64,000 nt of DNA from Perkinsus olseni. Its lineage: Eukaryota > Perkinsozoa > Perkinsida > Perkinsidae. The position numbers were made by a program, and so were the translations under genes. Position 1 is the first letter of the stretch. Every line of letters starts with the position of its first letter. Positions 18,214 through 27,607 of this stretch are shown here, piece after piece. The DNA lies in the NCBI GenBank assembly GCA_013115135.1, contig JABANP010000056.1, positions 124,001 through 188,000 on the forward strand. Reading direction: 5' to 3'. Under the pieces are notes generated by a model. It was not told the origin of the DNA, did no database searches, and saw only the letters and a list, made by a program, of their open reading frames with translations.

Positions 18214-20230
18214 AGGTAGAGACCGGTAGAGACCGCCATTGGTCGGCGTGGCTCATGAGTGCCGCATGAGCTGCCTCATTGAGCACAGCTTGAGAAGCTG
18301 ATAGGCCACCGCGAAGGTAAGGATCGGGGCGAGGTACACGAATAATGACACCGACTCGCTCCAGGTCTTGATAACCGATGAGCAGCCTACATCCGCTTCT
18401 TTGCAGTTGCTCAGCGTTCACGACAAGGCAACGGATAACAGTTACCACACCATCCGGTGAAATGACTCTAACGCTTGTCGCTAACCCCGGAATGGAGGAA
18501 GCATGTAAGCTCGACACAGTTGTAGCATCTGGTAGGATTTCACACCCTAGTTCCTGTGCCAGGTCTTTCGCACACAGATTGACCGAACTCATAGAGTCTA
18601 AGGCCACTCTGGCTGGTATGCTGTCAGACAGGGCCTTTTTAGGGGATCCCAAGTCAAACTGGCCAATGAGAACATTGTGTGAGGTTGCATAAGTTAGCTG
18701 AGAAGTAGGATCCGCTGCGTCGTTAGTGGTCAGGTTGGGCTCCTCGAGTGGGTCGGGGTCGACAGCTTGCTGGGTTTCAGCATTGCTGAGAAGGGCTACC
18801 GGGGGCTGATTTCCCTCGGAGGGGGAGGGAGTTGCCTTATCGGCCCGGCCTGGCTTCGAGGGACATGCATATGCATAGTGACCAGGTTGACCACAGCGAT
18901 AGCAGGTAATTGGTTTCTTCCCATTCTTCCTACCATGCTTCCCTGTCACAGGGAGACCAGCAGCGGCTTGGTTTGACGGGGACGCTGCAGGAGTCAGGAT
19001 TGCACCTTGCTTCCCAACCAGGCCAGTAGTATCGGAGGAGGGAGAAGGTGATTCCGTCCTCTGCCGCTTGGTATCGGGATAAGTCGAAGGCTTAGCAATG
19101 GCATCTCTACGTGATTGTAGCCCCAGATAGTAGTCCGTATTGTGATACCCGGCTGCTTTAGCAGCACTAATGATCGCATCTAGGATCTTATCAATCGAGT
19201 CAACCTCCTCATCCTCAATCTTGGAAATTAACTGTTCGATGGAGAGGTGACCAGTGCGACGGTTCTGGGCTCGTCGGAGTATAAGGAGGTATAGTGACTT
19301 CCGCAACGACCACTTAAACAGCGAGCCGTTAGGGTGAGAAGTAATCTTATAGTAGAGGTTCCCTTCAATCTCAGAGAAACGGCTGAAGGAGATCCTACCG
19401 TCGGAAACTTTCTGATAGAGGCCAGACCATTGGTGAAGGAGGAGGACCGGGTGGTGGTAGGCTGGTTGCTCATTATCCACATGGGACATCAACCTCTTCT
19501 TAGTTACTCTACAGAGTCTTCTAAAGGCAGTCGTCCATCTGGTGTAGTCCTTCTTGATGAGATCGCCGGCCGCAGGATCTTCAGTAAGGGATTGCCTCGC
19601 CTGGATTGCTCTCCAGGCGAGGAAGTCGGAGTCGGTATTGACCCTTTCTTCCGTAGTTATACCTTCGATCAAGCGCCGTTTGAGGTATGCCGAGACAGGT
19701 CGTGGTAAGAAGGCCGCGTAAGCATAGGCCCGCAGAACCGAGGTATCTCCTATACTCTTGCTCAAGGCAAGAGATAGTGCACGTTCAAGTTTCTCGTAGT
19801 CATAGTACTTGTTCTTAGTTCCACCAGTAATTTGGCGTGGGAGGAGCGCTTCATAGAACGAGTCGGGGTGCGGAGAAACCGACCAACTCTCGCTGAACCC
19901 CCTCAGGGAAAAACCAATTGACTTCCCCTCGCGGGAAGAAAAGGAAAGTTGTTCGAGAGCGGCTGCATTCACTGCAATTCCGCTCACCACTTCTACCACT
20001 TTCATCGGAGTAAAAGACTGGATCTCAGAAAGATCCAGCCAATTAGATTTACCACCAGCTTCCGCTGATACGGAAGACAAGGCTGCTTCACGCAGAAAGG
20101 TAGAGAAAGAGGGATAAAGGGAAGTTTGGCCCGCGTCTTTCCCGGACGGTGCACCATGATGGTCCTCTTCCCTTTCCCTTTCCCTTTCCTCAGTTGCACT
20201 GTGAACACTAGACATGTCGGAAGTGGACAT
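18182..20230 (-). CDS. gag: Gag with zinc knuckle and retropepsin-like domain
   Basis: From the ATG at 20230 (MSTSDMSSVHSATEERERE) the product is about 682 residues. An acidic-basic start is followed by a helical capsid-like region, a CCHC zinc knuckle (CYRCGQPGHYAYAC, near 442), a Pro/Ser-rich linker, and an aspartic protease-like region with VALDSMSSVNL near 540 and CRLLIGYQDL near 630. The protease is thus in the Gag frame, and Pol begins with RT. The start codon lies inside the 5' LTR and the frame reads through the primer-binding site. The frame is also open further upstream to 20404, but only because the nested element at 20356 adds codons. An internal Met near residue 75 is an alternative start. 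Confidence 0.85.
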   Translation of the reverse strand: MSTSDMSSVHSATEEREREREEDHHGAPSGKDAGQTSLYPSFSTFLREAALSSVSAEAGGKSNWLDLSEIQSFTPMKVVEVVSGIAVNAAALEQLSFSSREGKSIGFSLRGFSESWSVSPHPDSFYEALLPRQITGGTKNKYYDYEKLERALSLALSKSIGDTSVLRAYAYAAFLPRPVSAYLKRRLIEGITTEERVNTDSDFLAWRAIQARQSLTEDPAAGDLIKKDYTRWTTAFRRLCRVTKKRLMSHVDNEQPAYHHPVLLLHQWSGLYQKVSDGRISFSRFSEIEGNLYYKITSHPNGSLFKWSLRKSLYLLILRRAQNRRTGHLSIEQLISKIEDEEVDSIDKILDAIISAAKAAGYHNTDYYLGLQSRRDAIAKPSTYPDTKRQRTESPSPSSDTTGLVGKQGAILTPAASPSNQAAAGLPVTGKHGRKNGKKPITCYRCGQPGHYAYACPSKPGRADKATPSPSEGNQPPVALLSNAETQQAVDPDPLEEPNLTTNDAADPTSQLTYATSHNVLIGQFDLGSPKKALSDSIPARVALDSMSSVNLCAKDLAQELGCEILPDATTVSSLHASSIPGLATSVRVISPDGVVTVIRCLVVNAEQLQRSGCRLLIGYQDLERVGVIIRVPRPDPYLRGGLSASQAVLNEAAHAALMSHADQWRSLPVSTYVSRTGTAYP
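20139..20156 (-). other. Primer-binding site
   Basis: On the element strand, TGGTGCACCGTCCGGGAA follows the LTR immediately. It begins TGG, complementary to a tRNA 3' end (…GGTGCACCA). I cannot name the tRNA from this alone. Confidence 0.75.
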
Positions 20231-20355
20231 ACGGGATTGAGTAAGTGAACGAATAACGAGAAAGGATAAGGGCCAAGAGCCCTGGCGTAGCCGAGCTACA
20301 CAGCCAATTGTGTGAAAAGGGACAGTCGGGCGTGCGCGCAGTGTATACGCATCTG

Positions 20356-21501
20356 TGTTGAGCAATGAGTGCTTGATGTGACCCTTATAGTTAACGCAAG
20401 CCATCGTACATAGTCATAGGTCTCAGTAGTTCTTCACTGTTATAGTTCCAAAGACGTCTGAATCATATTTAGCTAACATTAAGACTTCTTCTATCGATTC
20501 TTCCTATGTTTATGCGTGCTGCTAGCATCGAAAGTATTGCAAGTTTCCAAGTTTCAGCAACGAGTTGCAACACTCCCGGCGCGGCAAAGGTAGTCAAATA
20601 ATAGTCAAGTTAAAGGGCTCCAAAAGGGCTCCAAGGTCAAGTAGGCATGACATACTAATAGTAACGATAAGAAGCCGAATAACCGCTCTACAGTACTACT
20701 ATGGAACAAGCCGACATCCAAGGGAACTTATGATTATCAGGAGTGAACATATTCCGATCAACGGGAACAGAGAAGCAAGGCTACAGTCATGTAGGGACTT
20801 CATTTGGTGATGTCGGGGCCAAGGTCAGTACCGATCCAAAAGCGAAATACGTTCCAGCAGTTCAGCACCAAGTCTAGAATAAGCAGCTCTCGAGTAGCGG
20901 TATACAGTTACCACGGTCATCTGAAGGGTAGAGCCATCTCTATAACACTAAGGGGATATGGTCGGTGCTGATACTCATCTCGGTCTTCATTCACAAGGTC
21001 GTCATTCATAGGCTTGACTTTCATAGGTCATCAGTCATGAGGCACAACTCTAACATGAATAACTCATCATAGGGTAGGTCTAACTGTTCTCAGAGTAGCA
21101 TTTTACCAAGGTACATATCACGGAGAAATGGTCGATGAGCAAAGGGGACATTACAGGAGCTTGAGGGGACTTATGATAGCCTTGAGGACATATACCAACA
21201 TATCAGATCTTGAGCCAAATATCGAAGGGGAGCCAATATCATGGGAGGGGTCAGCCAAGTACACAATGGTTCTTCTCGGATGATTGTTGAGCAATGAGTG
21301 CTTGATGTGACCCTTATAGTTAACGCAAGCCATCGTACATAGTCATAGGTCTCAGTAGTTCTTCACTGTTATAGTTCCAAAGACGTCTGAATCATATTTA
21401 GCTAACATTGAGACTTCTTCTATCTATTCTTCCTATGTTTATGCGTGCTGCTAGCATCGAAAGTATTGCAAGTTTCCAAGTTTCAGCAACGAGTTGCAAC
21501 A
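20356..21501. mobile_element. Short non-coding LTR element nested in the 5' LTR (TRIM-like)
   Basis: Two 217-bp direct repeats (20356-20572 and 21285-21501) begin TGTTG and end CAACA. They differ at two positions and enclose 712 bp without a significant ORF. The 4-bp target duplication TCTG flanks the element (20352-20355 and 21502-21505), and the host LTR sequence resumes exactly. This is the structure of a terminal-repeat retrotransposon in miniature, mobilised by another element. No standard TGG primer site is evident next to either LTR, so orientation is undecided. Confidence 0.9.
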
Positions 21502-21587
21502 TCTGCGCGGGCGCGCGTGCTGCAAGGCGAATGAAACGGCCATCGCAGCCAATGGGCGCGGCCACAGTGCAAGATTATAATCTTTTT

Positions 21588-21997
21588 CCTAAGGAGAAAG
21601 TATATTTTCTAAGGAAGAAATATCGCTCGCCCTCGACATTTTTCTAAGGAGACTTTGCACTTTTCTAAGGAGGCTTTGCACTTTTCTAAGGAGCCTTTGC
21701 GCTTTTCTAAGGAGATTTTGCATCTTCTTAAGGACGCTTCCCGCGCGTAACTATCACCTCTTACACACCGCAGCCTTCGGGTTTTTGGTGATGGTCGCCC
21801 GAAGGGCGACCTGAGTCGGGTTTCGGGTTCGCGGGGGTTACGGTCTGTACTCCACTAGGTCTTGGTTTTCTTTTTTAACGCCTACCAGCCGAAGTAACCT
21901 TTAGTCGCTGTCTTGTACGCGCGCGTGCCGCACGGCGCGCCGGCGTATTTTCGGGCGAGCGAGATTTCTTCCTTAGAAAATATACTTTCTCCTTAGG
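21588..21997. mobile_element. Non-autonomous TIR element (MITE-like), 410 bp
   Basis: Terminal inverted repeats of 45 bp with one mismatch begin CCTAAGGAGAAAGTATATTT and end towards the centre with TCGCTCGCCC. The interior has no ORF but carries five tandem units of the type TTTTCTAAGGAGnCTTTGCAC at about 21640-21730. The insertion lies in the 5' LTR. CCACAGTGCAA occurs on both sides (21562-21572 and 22012-22022) and is single in the intact LTR, so it is a candidate target duplication. However, 15 and 14 bp of extra sequence separate it from the TIRs. Confidence 0.85.
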
Positions 21998-22037
21998 TTT
22001 CTGCATTTCACCCACAGTGCAATAGCACTAACAATGC

Positions 22038-23215
22038 GGAGCTCATCTGGAGAAGGTGGTTAGTGGTTGTAATTGTGGCCAACTTCCAACTGCGACGATT
22101 CACGCCAGTTTCTCGCATCGAGCATAATATTTGCAGATGGTAGGATCCCAACGCATACAGTCTCGAGGAGTCCTGGCTATTATGTAAAACACGGTCGCAG
22201 TAGCTGCACAGCCTGTGCAGAACAGACGAGCAGAAGGTTTGCTTCTCGCTTGCCCAGTTATTCCTCCGGCCTTGCCCAAACTTTTCTAGCAACAACGTCA
22301 ATGATGACATTTTTTCGTAGAGCTGCGTACTGCTGCGCCATCTTGTTATTATTACTGTGCGGGAACTGCATTTTGGCCCGTTATCTTACTGGTAATAAGC
22401 ATGCCAGCGTCCGCTATTACCTCGCGTTAAGTTAGGTTAACGAGGGCATCTCGATGACTCCTGTTGCAATTACCCGACGCTTCTGCGCGAAGCGTCTCAA
22501 CGGCCCATCGAACTCGTCCCACTTATGTTCATGGGGGGATATGGTATCTCAGCATGGCTATTGACCCGATACGAGGCTCGCTTGTCTCGCGAGTCTCTCG
22601 GCTCGCGAGACGAAGACGAGCGAGACCACGATAGTGTTCTGCTATCCGAGACGATACCCGAGGCTCGGGGAGTATCGCCCTCGAACTTCAATATATTCCG
22701 AACTTCAAGTGCTCATGAGAAAGTCCGTCAATGTCCAGCTCAGTCCAAGACCTCGGTGATTCCACAACCTGCGAGCTCGATAATCGAGCCCCGACTACAT
22801 TATACGCATGACTCGGTGCCAACGAGTTGCTGTTCGAGCCCTGTAGAACAATTTGGGCTGAGAAAATCTCGGTCTACATACTAAGGAACAGAGTATTCAA
22901 TACACTGTATTGACCGAGATTCGTATTACGAATTCGAATTGTCATACAGTGGCTTTATAGTATACGATGTGAGTCTCACATTGTGAGACAGTCAGACTGT
23001 CTCACTGAGACTGATGTGTGACTGCTATCATGAGAATTCTAGATGAACTCTCTTTGTGTTCGTCGAACACTGTTCGACGAGTTGTGGATCCCAGAATCTG
23101 GGACACAAATGTGTAATCATCCCGTTATGCTGGAACGCCACTTGGAATGACACAAGTCAAGTTGAAGGAGATAGTAATGCACATGACAAAATCAATTAAG
23201 CAAGCCTCAGACGAC
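22038..23215. other. Gene-free, hairpin-rich DNA
   Basis: I see no gene. Foldbacks are abundant: GTCTCGCGAG/CTCGCGAGAC at 22584-22611, an 11-bp-arm palindrome GTGAGACAGTC-A-GACTGTCTCAC at 22983-23005, and TTCGTCGAACACTGTTCGACGA near 23058-23080. Confidence 0.6.
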
Positions 23216-24893
23216 CTAATCACCCAAAAGCTCGTCGGTTGTTTGGCGGACGAGCAGCGACTCCAATGTGGCTGTCTTCAACTCAGTGCGTCGGAGCCCC
23301 AAGTGGTCTCTGGCCCTGCTGAATAGAGACTCGCAAGAAGCAGTAGTGAGGCAGTGATGCTTCGCACAAAGGGCAACTTTACTGAGTAGAGGGAACTGCA
23401 CCTTGGCTTTGTGCCAGAAAGAATTGTAAGACTCGTCATGCCGTGGTAGACTGAGATAACGTTTTACTTCGGATTCAACCCGTTCATGTAGCTGGTCTTC
23501 GACCTCGCCATCCATCAAAGAGTACCTCGGTAGTTTCTCCTCGCCCAGCAAGTTCCCGATACAACTGTCCTCCTCGTAGACTTCGTCGTCGCTACCTGGG
23601 ATCTCTATGATCTCAGCAGGCATGGAGGGAGATGAAGATGAGCAAAACTGTTCGTTCGAAGGACCGGTACCATGACAAGGTGGCACAGTATTGGCTACGA
23701 TAGCCCACTCATTCAATTGTTGAATGAGCTTGATGTCATCTAATGATCGGTCACGAGCACCCGCCCCGAGATTCTTAGTTGACGCTTTGCACGCCGGTGG
23801 CTTCCGGAACTCCTGCACAATGCTCAAGCAGCTGACACCCTCCAGGCGCAGCTTTGGGTGTAGAAGCGATGGCAAGAGGCAGTCAAGGGTAAGGCGACTT
23901 ATAACCTGAGGTTATCACACTGTGTTCATCACAGTAAATCATTGCCCATCAATCAATCAGTCAAAGGTTGATGGCCTCAACCTGTGACTGATTGATTGAT
24001 GGGCAGCAACCGTCGTTGTAATTGCTACTTTGGTTTGGAAGCCATCACGAATCTTTTCGCGGGCATGGCAGATCATCTCCGTCTTATCCCTGAGCGGTTG
24101 ATTGAGATGTCTCCAGCAATTTTCCAGCTCGCTGAGGGCGAGAGCTGGATAGGCAAAAAAGCACAAGTGGCTCACCGTGAGGCTTTAGTTGAAGCAAAGG
24201 CCCCCCTATCTTGGATGACCAACGTCGCATTACGCAACGGAAATAAGAGGGAGACTAGTTGCTGAAGCTCATTTTTCTTTGACAGAACATTTTCAAAAAA
24301 TTTGATCGTGAGGCAGTTCGGAGGTGGTTCACAGCGCTGCGCTCACCGAGCTTTCCCTTTTTCAATCAATATAGAGTTGAGAACTTCCCACGCATCGAGA
24401 ACGGACTTGATCATAGTGTAAAGACTGTTCCATTTGACTTCATTAGCGCTCTGAAGTTTGAAAGAAGGCAAGCGACCCGGCAGACTCGAGGGATCGACGC
24501 TGGTCCATAGGAGGTAGAGCCAGACTGGAGTCCAGTCACTGGACTAGCCAGTGCTTACTTGTTGCAACCTTCATCTTTAATTCGGCTGTTAATCTTGGCC
24601 CGTTTTACATAGAGAACCAGTCTTGACGTTGACGCTACTAAGCCAGCTATGGTCTCGTCTCTTTCTGCCATTCGTGGTCTGAGGATCTCGGCCATGTCTA
24701 AGTCATAGAGCTTCTTAGATCCATCATCTTTCGCCAACGTCCCACATTTGATGGCGCACCGGATCAAATGCGCGAAACACGGTGTCGATGGCCACCCCGC
24801 CCTCCGGAGGGCCGCCAAATTGGGTGAAGCTGAGTCTGTGCTATATAAAATCTTGGATTCGCTCAAACCATGCCTGTCCACAATCTGAATCAC
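23216..24893 (-). pseudogene. hAT-family transposase, broken
   Basis: Pieces of one transposase lie in order on the minus strand. 24555-24893 has the core motif STDSASPNLAALRRAGWP...CFAHLIRCAIKCG, like the TDNASN...CxAHxLNLxxK region of hAT enzymes. Around 24400-24440 the frame reads KWNSLYTM, the conserved W-S/T-Y block. 23957-24175 continues (LNQPLRDKTEMICHAREKI). 23216-23875 holds the C-terminal hAT dimerisation domain (FWHKAKVQFPLL, TASCESLFSRARD, LRRTELKTATLESLLV). The pieces are in different frames with stops between, and a 63-nt perfect foldback interrupts it at 23943-24005. N-terminal BED finger and TIRs were not found. Short introns could explain some breaks, but relic is more likely. 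Confidence 0.8.
23943..24005. repeat. 63-nt almost perfect foldback within the hAT relic
   Basis: The outer arms are 21 nt each and perfect (TGCCCATCAATCAATCAGTCA and its complement). After one mismatch, an inner 7-bp stem (AGGTTGA/TCAACCT) closes on the 5-nt loop TGGCC. Confidence 0.85.
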
Positions 24894-26390
24894 TCACTAG
24901 CGAGCATGATGGCCCCAAGACAAAAATTGTGGCTTACGCGTTGGACCCCAGAAATGATATCGTCAGCTTTCTCGCTTGGAATCGTCTCGAGGGCGAGCAA
25001 TGCTGGCGCAGAGGAAATTGACCTCTTTCCGACACTCGTGCGCGCTTGGTCATGGACAACTACCTCTGAACACCGTGAAGATCTCACGGTACTACGTTTC
25101 TCGCTGCACATATGCAGAATTCTCGCCGTCACAAACTCCTCTGGTGAAAGACTTAAAATGCGGATACGTCGCCCTTAGAGTACCTCCTAGCTACTTCCGC
25201 TTCGGTGATAGCAGTTGCGCACTGGACACCTCGTTCGATGATAACTGTTTTTCCGCAGTCTTCTGCTGTTTTTCTGTATATATTGGTGGCTACGATCTCG
25301 AACAGGTCTTGCCAAGGTCAGATAGAAGTAGCGACTGTCCAGTTGTGATGGAGGCGACTGCTGCTTTCATACTTATACCTATTAAACTTATGGACCTCGA
25401 CTAATCCTGTCAGAGTCAGAGTCTCATGGAGGGGAAGAGTTTTGTTCATCGTTTTTTCATTAGCAAGTTGCTAATAGCAACTGATGGGCCAACGAGGAAA
25501 TGGGCGATAAGTCGAATTCAGTAGCGCGATCGGAAGAATGGACTCTGTCGATGTTTCATCCCCGTAGATTCCGATGCATCCAGCCGGAACTGGCCGGCAT
25601 CGCGGATTTCCGCGGGGTAACATGATTAGGACTATCATGCATCCACGTATGACGATAAGACATAAAACGATACCCCTTCGAGAAACGCTCTTTCGATTGA
25701 TGTGTCGTGCGAGTTTGGTGAGGGAGTCATCGCTAAACCCCGAGAGAAGCACCCGCTGATGCTAGCACCTTCGCAATGCTCGAATTGCGTCACATTACGC
25801 GCCTCGCATGATGCGATGTACATCCGTACATATCGGTACTGGTTCATGGACGCTGGAACCTCAAAAAACTGTAGTTGCCCAGCTGTCAGCGGCTTGGTAG
25901 TAGATGCGGCCCACATCATGTGGTAGGGCAGGTGCCAGATGATCATGTCGCCCCCGGGCGACCGAGGTTGTCAGGCTGAGACTGCACGGCCTGGTATGCT
26001 GAATGGCGGGACGCAGTATAATCCCGATTGGTTTAACCAGCAAGCGGGAGAACAATTCGAAGTGAACGTGATTTTTGTTATCACCATTTTCGTCATATTG
26101 TTATCGTTGTTGTCAGCATTACTGTTGCTCCTTCCGCATATCACCAATCTCTACCCAAAAACACACACACTTGCCAACTGACGCAACGAAACCCATTCGA
26201 TGACCTTTGTAAAATAACATCCATGAATTGCATGTGCAGCCAGGGAAGAGATAAAAGATAGGGAGGGGATGGGGGAATTCCTCTAGGCGGGTAGACAATT
26301 ATACAAAAATAATGCCTGTAGCTTAGGATTAATGATAGATAGTCGTAAGCATCCTTTTTGAATGCTGTCCGAGGTGACGAACAACGGGAT
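24894..26390. other. No firm gene; possible small membrane ORF at 25939-26181
   Basis: The first part probably contains more of the hAT relic in decayed form. An ORF at 25939-26181 (+) would encode 80 residues with a strongly hydrophobic helix (VIFVITIFVILLSLLSALLL). I see no promoter, homology or splice partner for it, and the ORF at 25635-25946 overlaps it on the other strand. I list them as unsupported possibilities. Confidence 0.3.
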
Positions 26391-27198
26391 TTAAACTGGT
26401 GGGGGAGGGGCTGCCAGCTCCGCCCGGCAAAGCGGACATCGGTAACTTGCAGATCGGGAGGAACCGAACCACCTGAAACACACAGATCAGAACAGATTCA
26501 TCCGATTTCAAAAAGGAAAATTAACCAGCAATACCAAACTGGCGTGAGGGTTCATACCCGGTTATGCATTCATCGTGGAAAATATGCCCGCACGTCCTTA
26601 GTTTCCGCAAACTGGTTGAAGCTTCCTGGAGATGCTGAAGTCGAGAAGCAAATGTCGAGGCATGAGAGAGCAGCCGAAAGCTGAACCGAAGACTAGCGGA
26701 AAGCTTCCTAACAAGCCCGCGCGATTTATAATTCGCCTGGTCAGGCGCTGGAGACGCTAACTCAGCGAGAATAAGCAGGTTGCTGCTGAGAATGTTCAAT
26801 TCGCCCGTGCTCACCCCGAGACAGATTGAGCAATCCTGATCATCATCGGCTAGCGAATGCTCCACAACTTCCGTTTGTTCAGCAAGGACGGCCGAGAGAT
26901 TCTCGGGCGAATTTCGAGACTTCTCTCCTTCACGAGAATACTCCCGGCTCAACCCCTGACTCGACCGATGCACAAGGGAGGAGTGTGTGATCGGATTCAC
27001 CTTATAGAAAGCGATGCAAGCGATGAACATGAAGATGAGTGTCAAAACGCCGCAAAAGGCCATGGCCATGCGTTGATCAGCTTCTGTGAAGTGGTAAGAG
27101 TCATCTGAAAGAGTAGCGTGCAGGTTGCACCGCGCCAGGCTACTCCTCTCACCCGCTTCGCCACTACGATCGGTCTGGTGCACGTAGTAGAAAGACAT
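26391..27198 (-). CDS. RING-H2 finger membrane protein (likely E3 ubiquitin ligase)
   Basis: Three exons join cleanly: 27198-26815, 26625-26558 and 26472-26391, with GT-AG introns of 189 and 85 nt, giving 177 residues. After a 40-residue start there is one transmembrane helix (MAMAFCGVLTLIFMFIACIA), a Ser/Glu-rich linker, and a C-terminal RING-H2 finger. The finger reads CSICLGEASTSLRKLRTCGH, then IFHDECI, then YRCPLCRAEL, and has all eight metal ligands in C3H2C3 order. Each intron lies within the finger, so the unspliced frame shows only half of it. The family recruits E2 enzymes to ubiquitinate membrane-linked targets. The substrate and membrane are unknown. It is divergent from the FKBP gene, with 409 bp between starts. 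Confidence 0.88.
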
Positions 27199-27607
27199 TT
27201 AGCTTCCCTACAAAACTGTAGAGAAGCTTCCTTACCTACCGGGGAACTACTCTGATTCAGCCAAGGTTTCGGAAACATCAGTCCGGTGTTGAAGACGCCA
27301 GTACCCGCTCAGACAATCGACGAAGGCATCGAGGCTGCGCTCACGAGTTCTGCTGTCCGCCAGATCCAGTTTTGCGGGCATTATAAATGTTACCTCTTCG
27401 CACTGTCTGAAGGGACAGGGGCGGCAGCGCTTCGATTTTCGGGCGAGCGAGATTCTTATTACGTGCCGTGACTGGACTGGAATAGATCACGACTTGCCGA
27501 GGGAGCTGTCAGATTTGTATGCAGGAATTGGAAGCGGAATCTGAGTGTCCCCGCAGTGGAAACGTACGCAACTCGAACCCCGCAGTTTACTCGTACACTC
27601 CCATCCG
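27199..27607. promoter_or_regulatory. Shared intergenic region of divergent genes
   Basis: This region separates the starts of the RING-H2 gene (-) and the FKBP gene (+). It contains TTTTCGGGCGAGCGAGAT (12-mer core at 27441-27452), identical to the inner TIR part of the element at 21588-21997. It must hold promoters for both genes, but I see no TATA box I would trust. Confidence 0.45.

Larger units (their letters stand above)
14234..22033 (-). mobile_element. Ty3-like LTR retrotransposon, full length, with nested insertions
   Basis: The element lies on the minus strand. The 5' LTR is at 20157-22033 (interrupted), the 3' LTR at 14234-14504. Between them are a PBS next to the 5' LTR, a Gag-protease ORF, a Pol ORF in the +1 frame and a polypurine tract before the 3' LTR. 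The 4-bp direct repeat ATGC flanks it (14230-14233 and 22034-22037). LTR ends are TGTTAG...CATCA on the element strand. The LTRs differ, as far as I can see, only by one extra CCCTTT-type unit, and both ORFs are intact, so insertion was recent. RT-RNase H-integrase order and integrase motifs fit Ty3/Gypsy (Metaviridae). Confidence 0.92.
20157..22033 (-). repeat. 5' LTR of the Ty3-like element, split by two insertions
   Basis: The LTR sequence runs 20157-20355, resumes at 21502 (after a nested LTR element) to 21572, and finishes at about 22012-22033 after the TIR element. Apart from the insertions and one 6-bp unit it matches the 3' LTR. The breaks would separate the promoter part of the LTR from Gag. 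Confidence 0.9.

Noticed and set aside
20231..20404. Upstream extension of Gag (MACVNYKGHIKH...)
   Set aside because: These codons come from the nested LTR element and the LTR sequence before the natural ATG. They are a by-product of the insertion.
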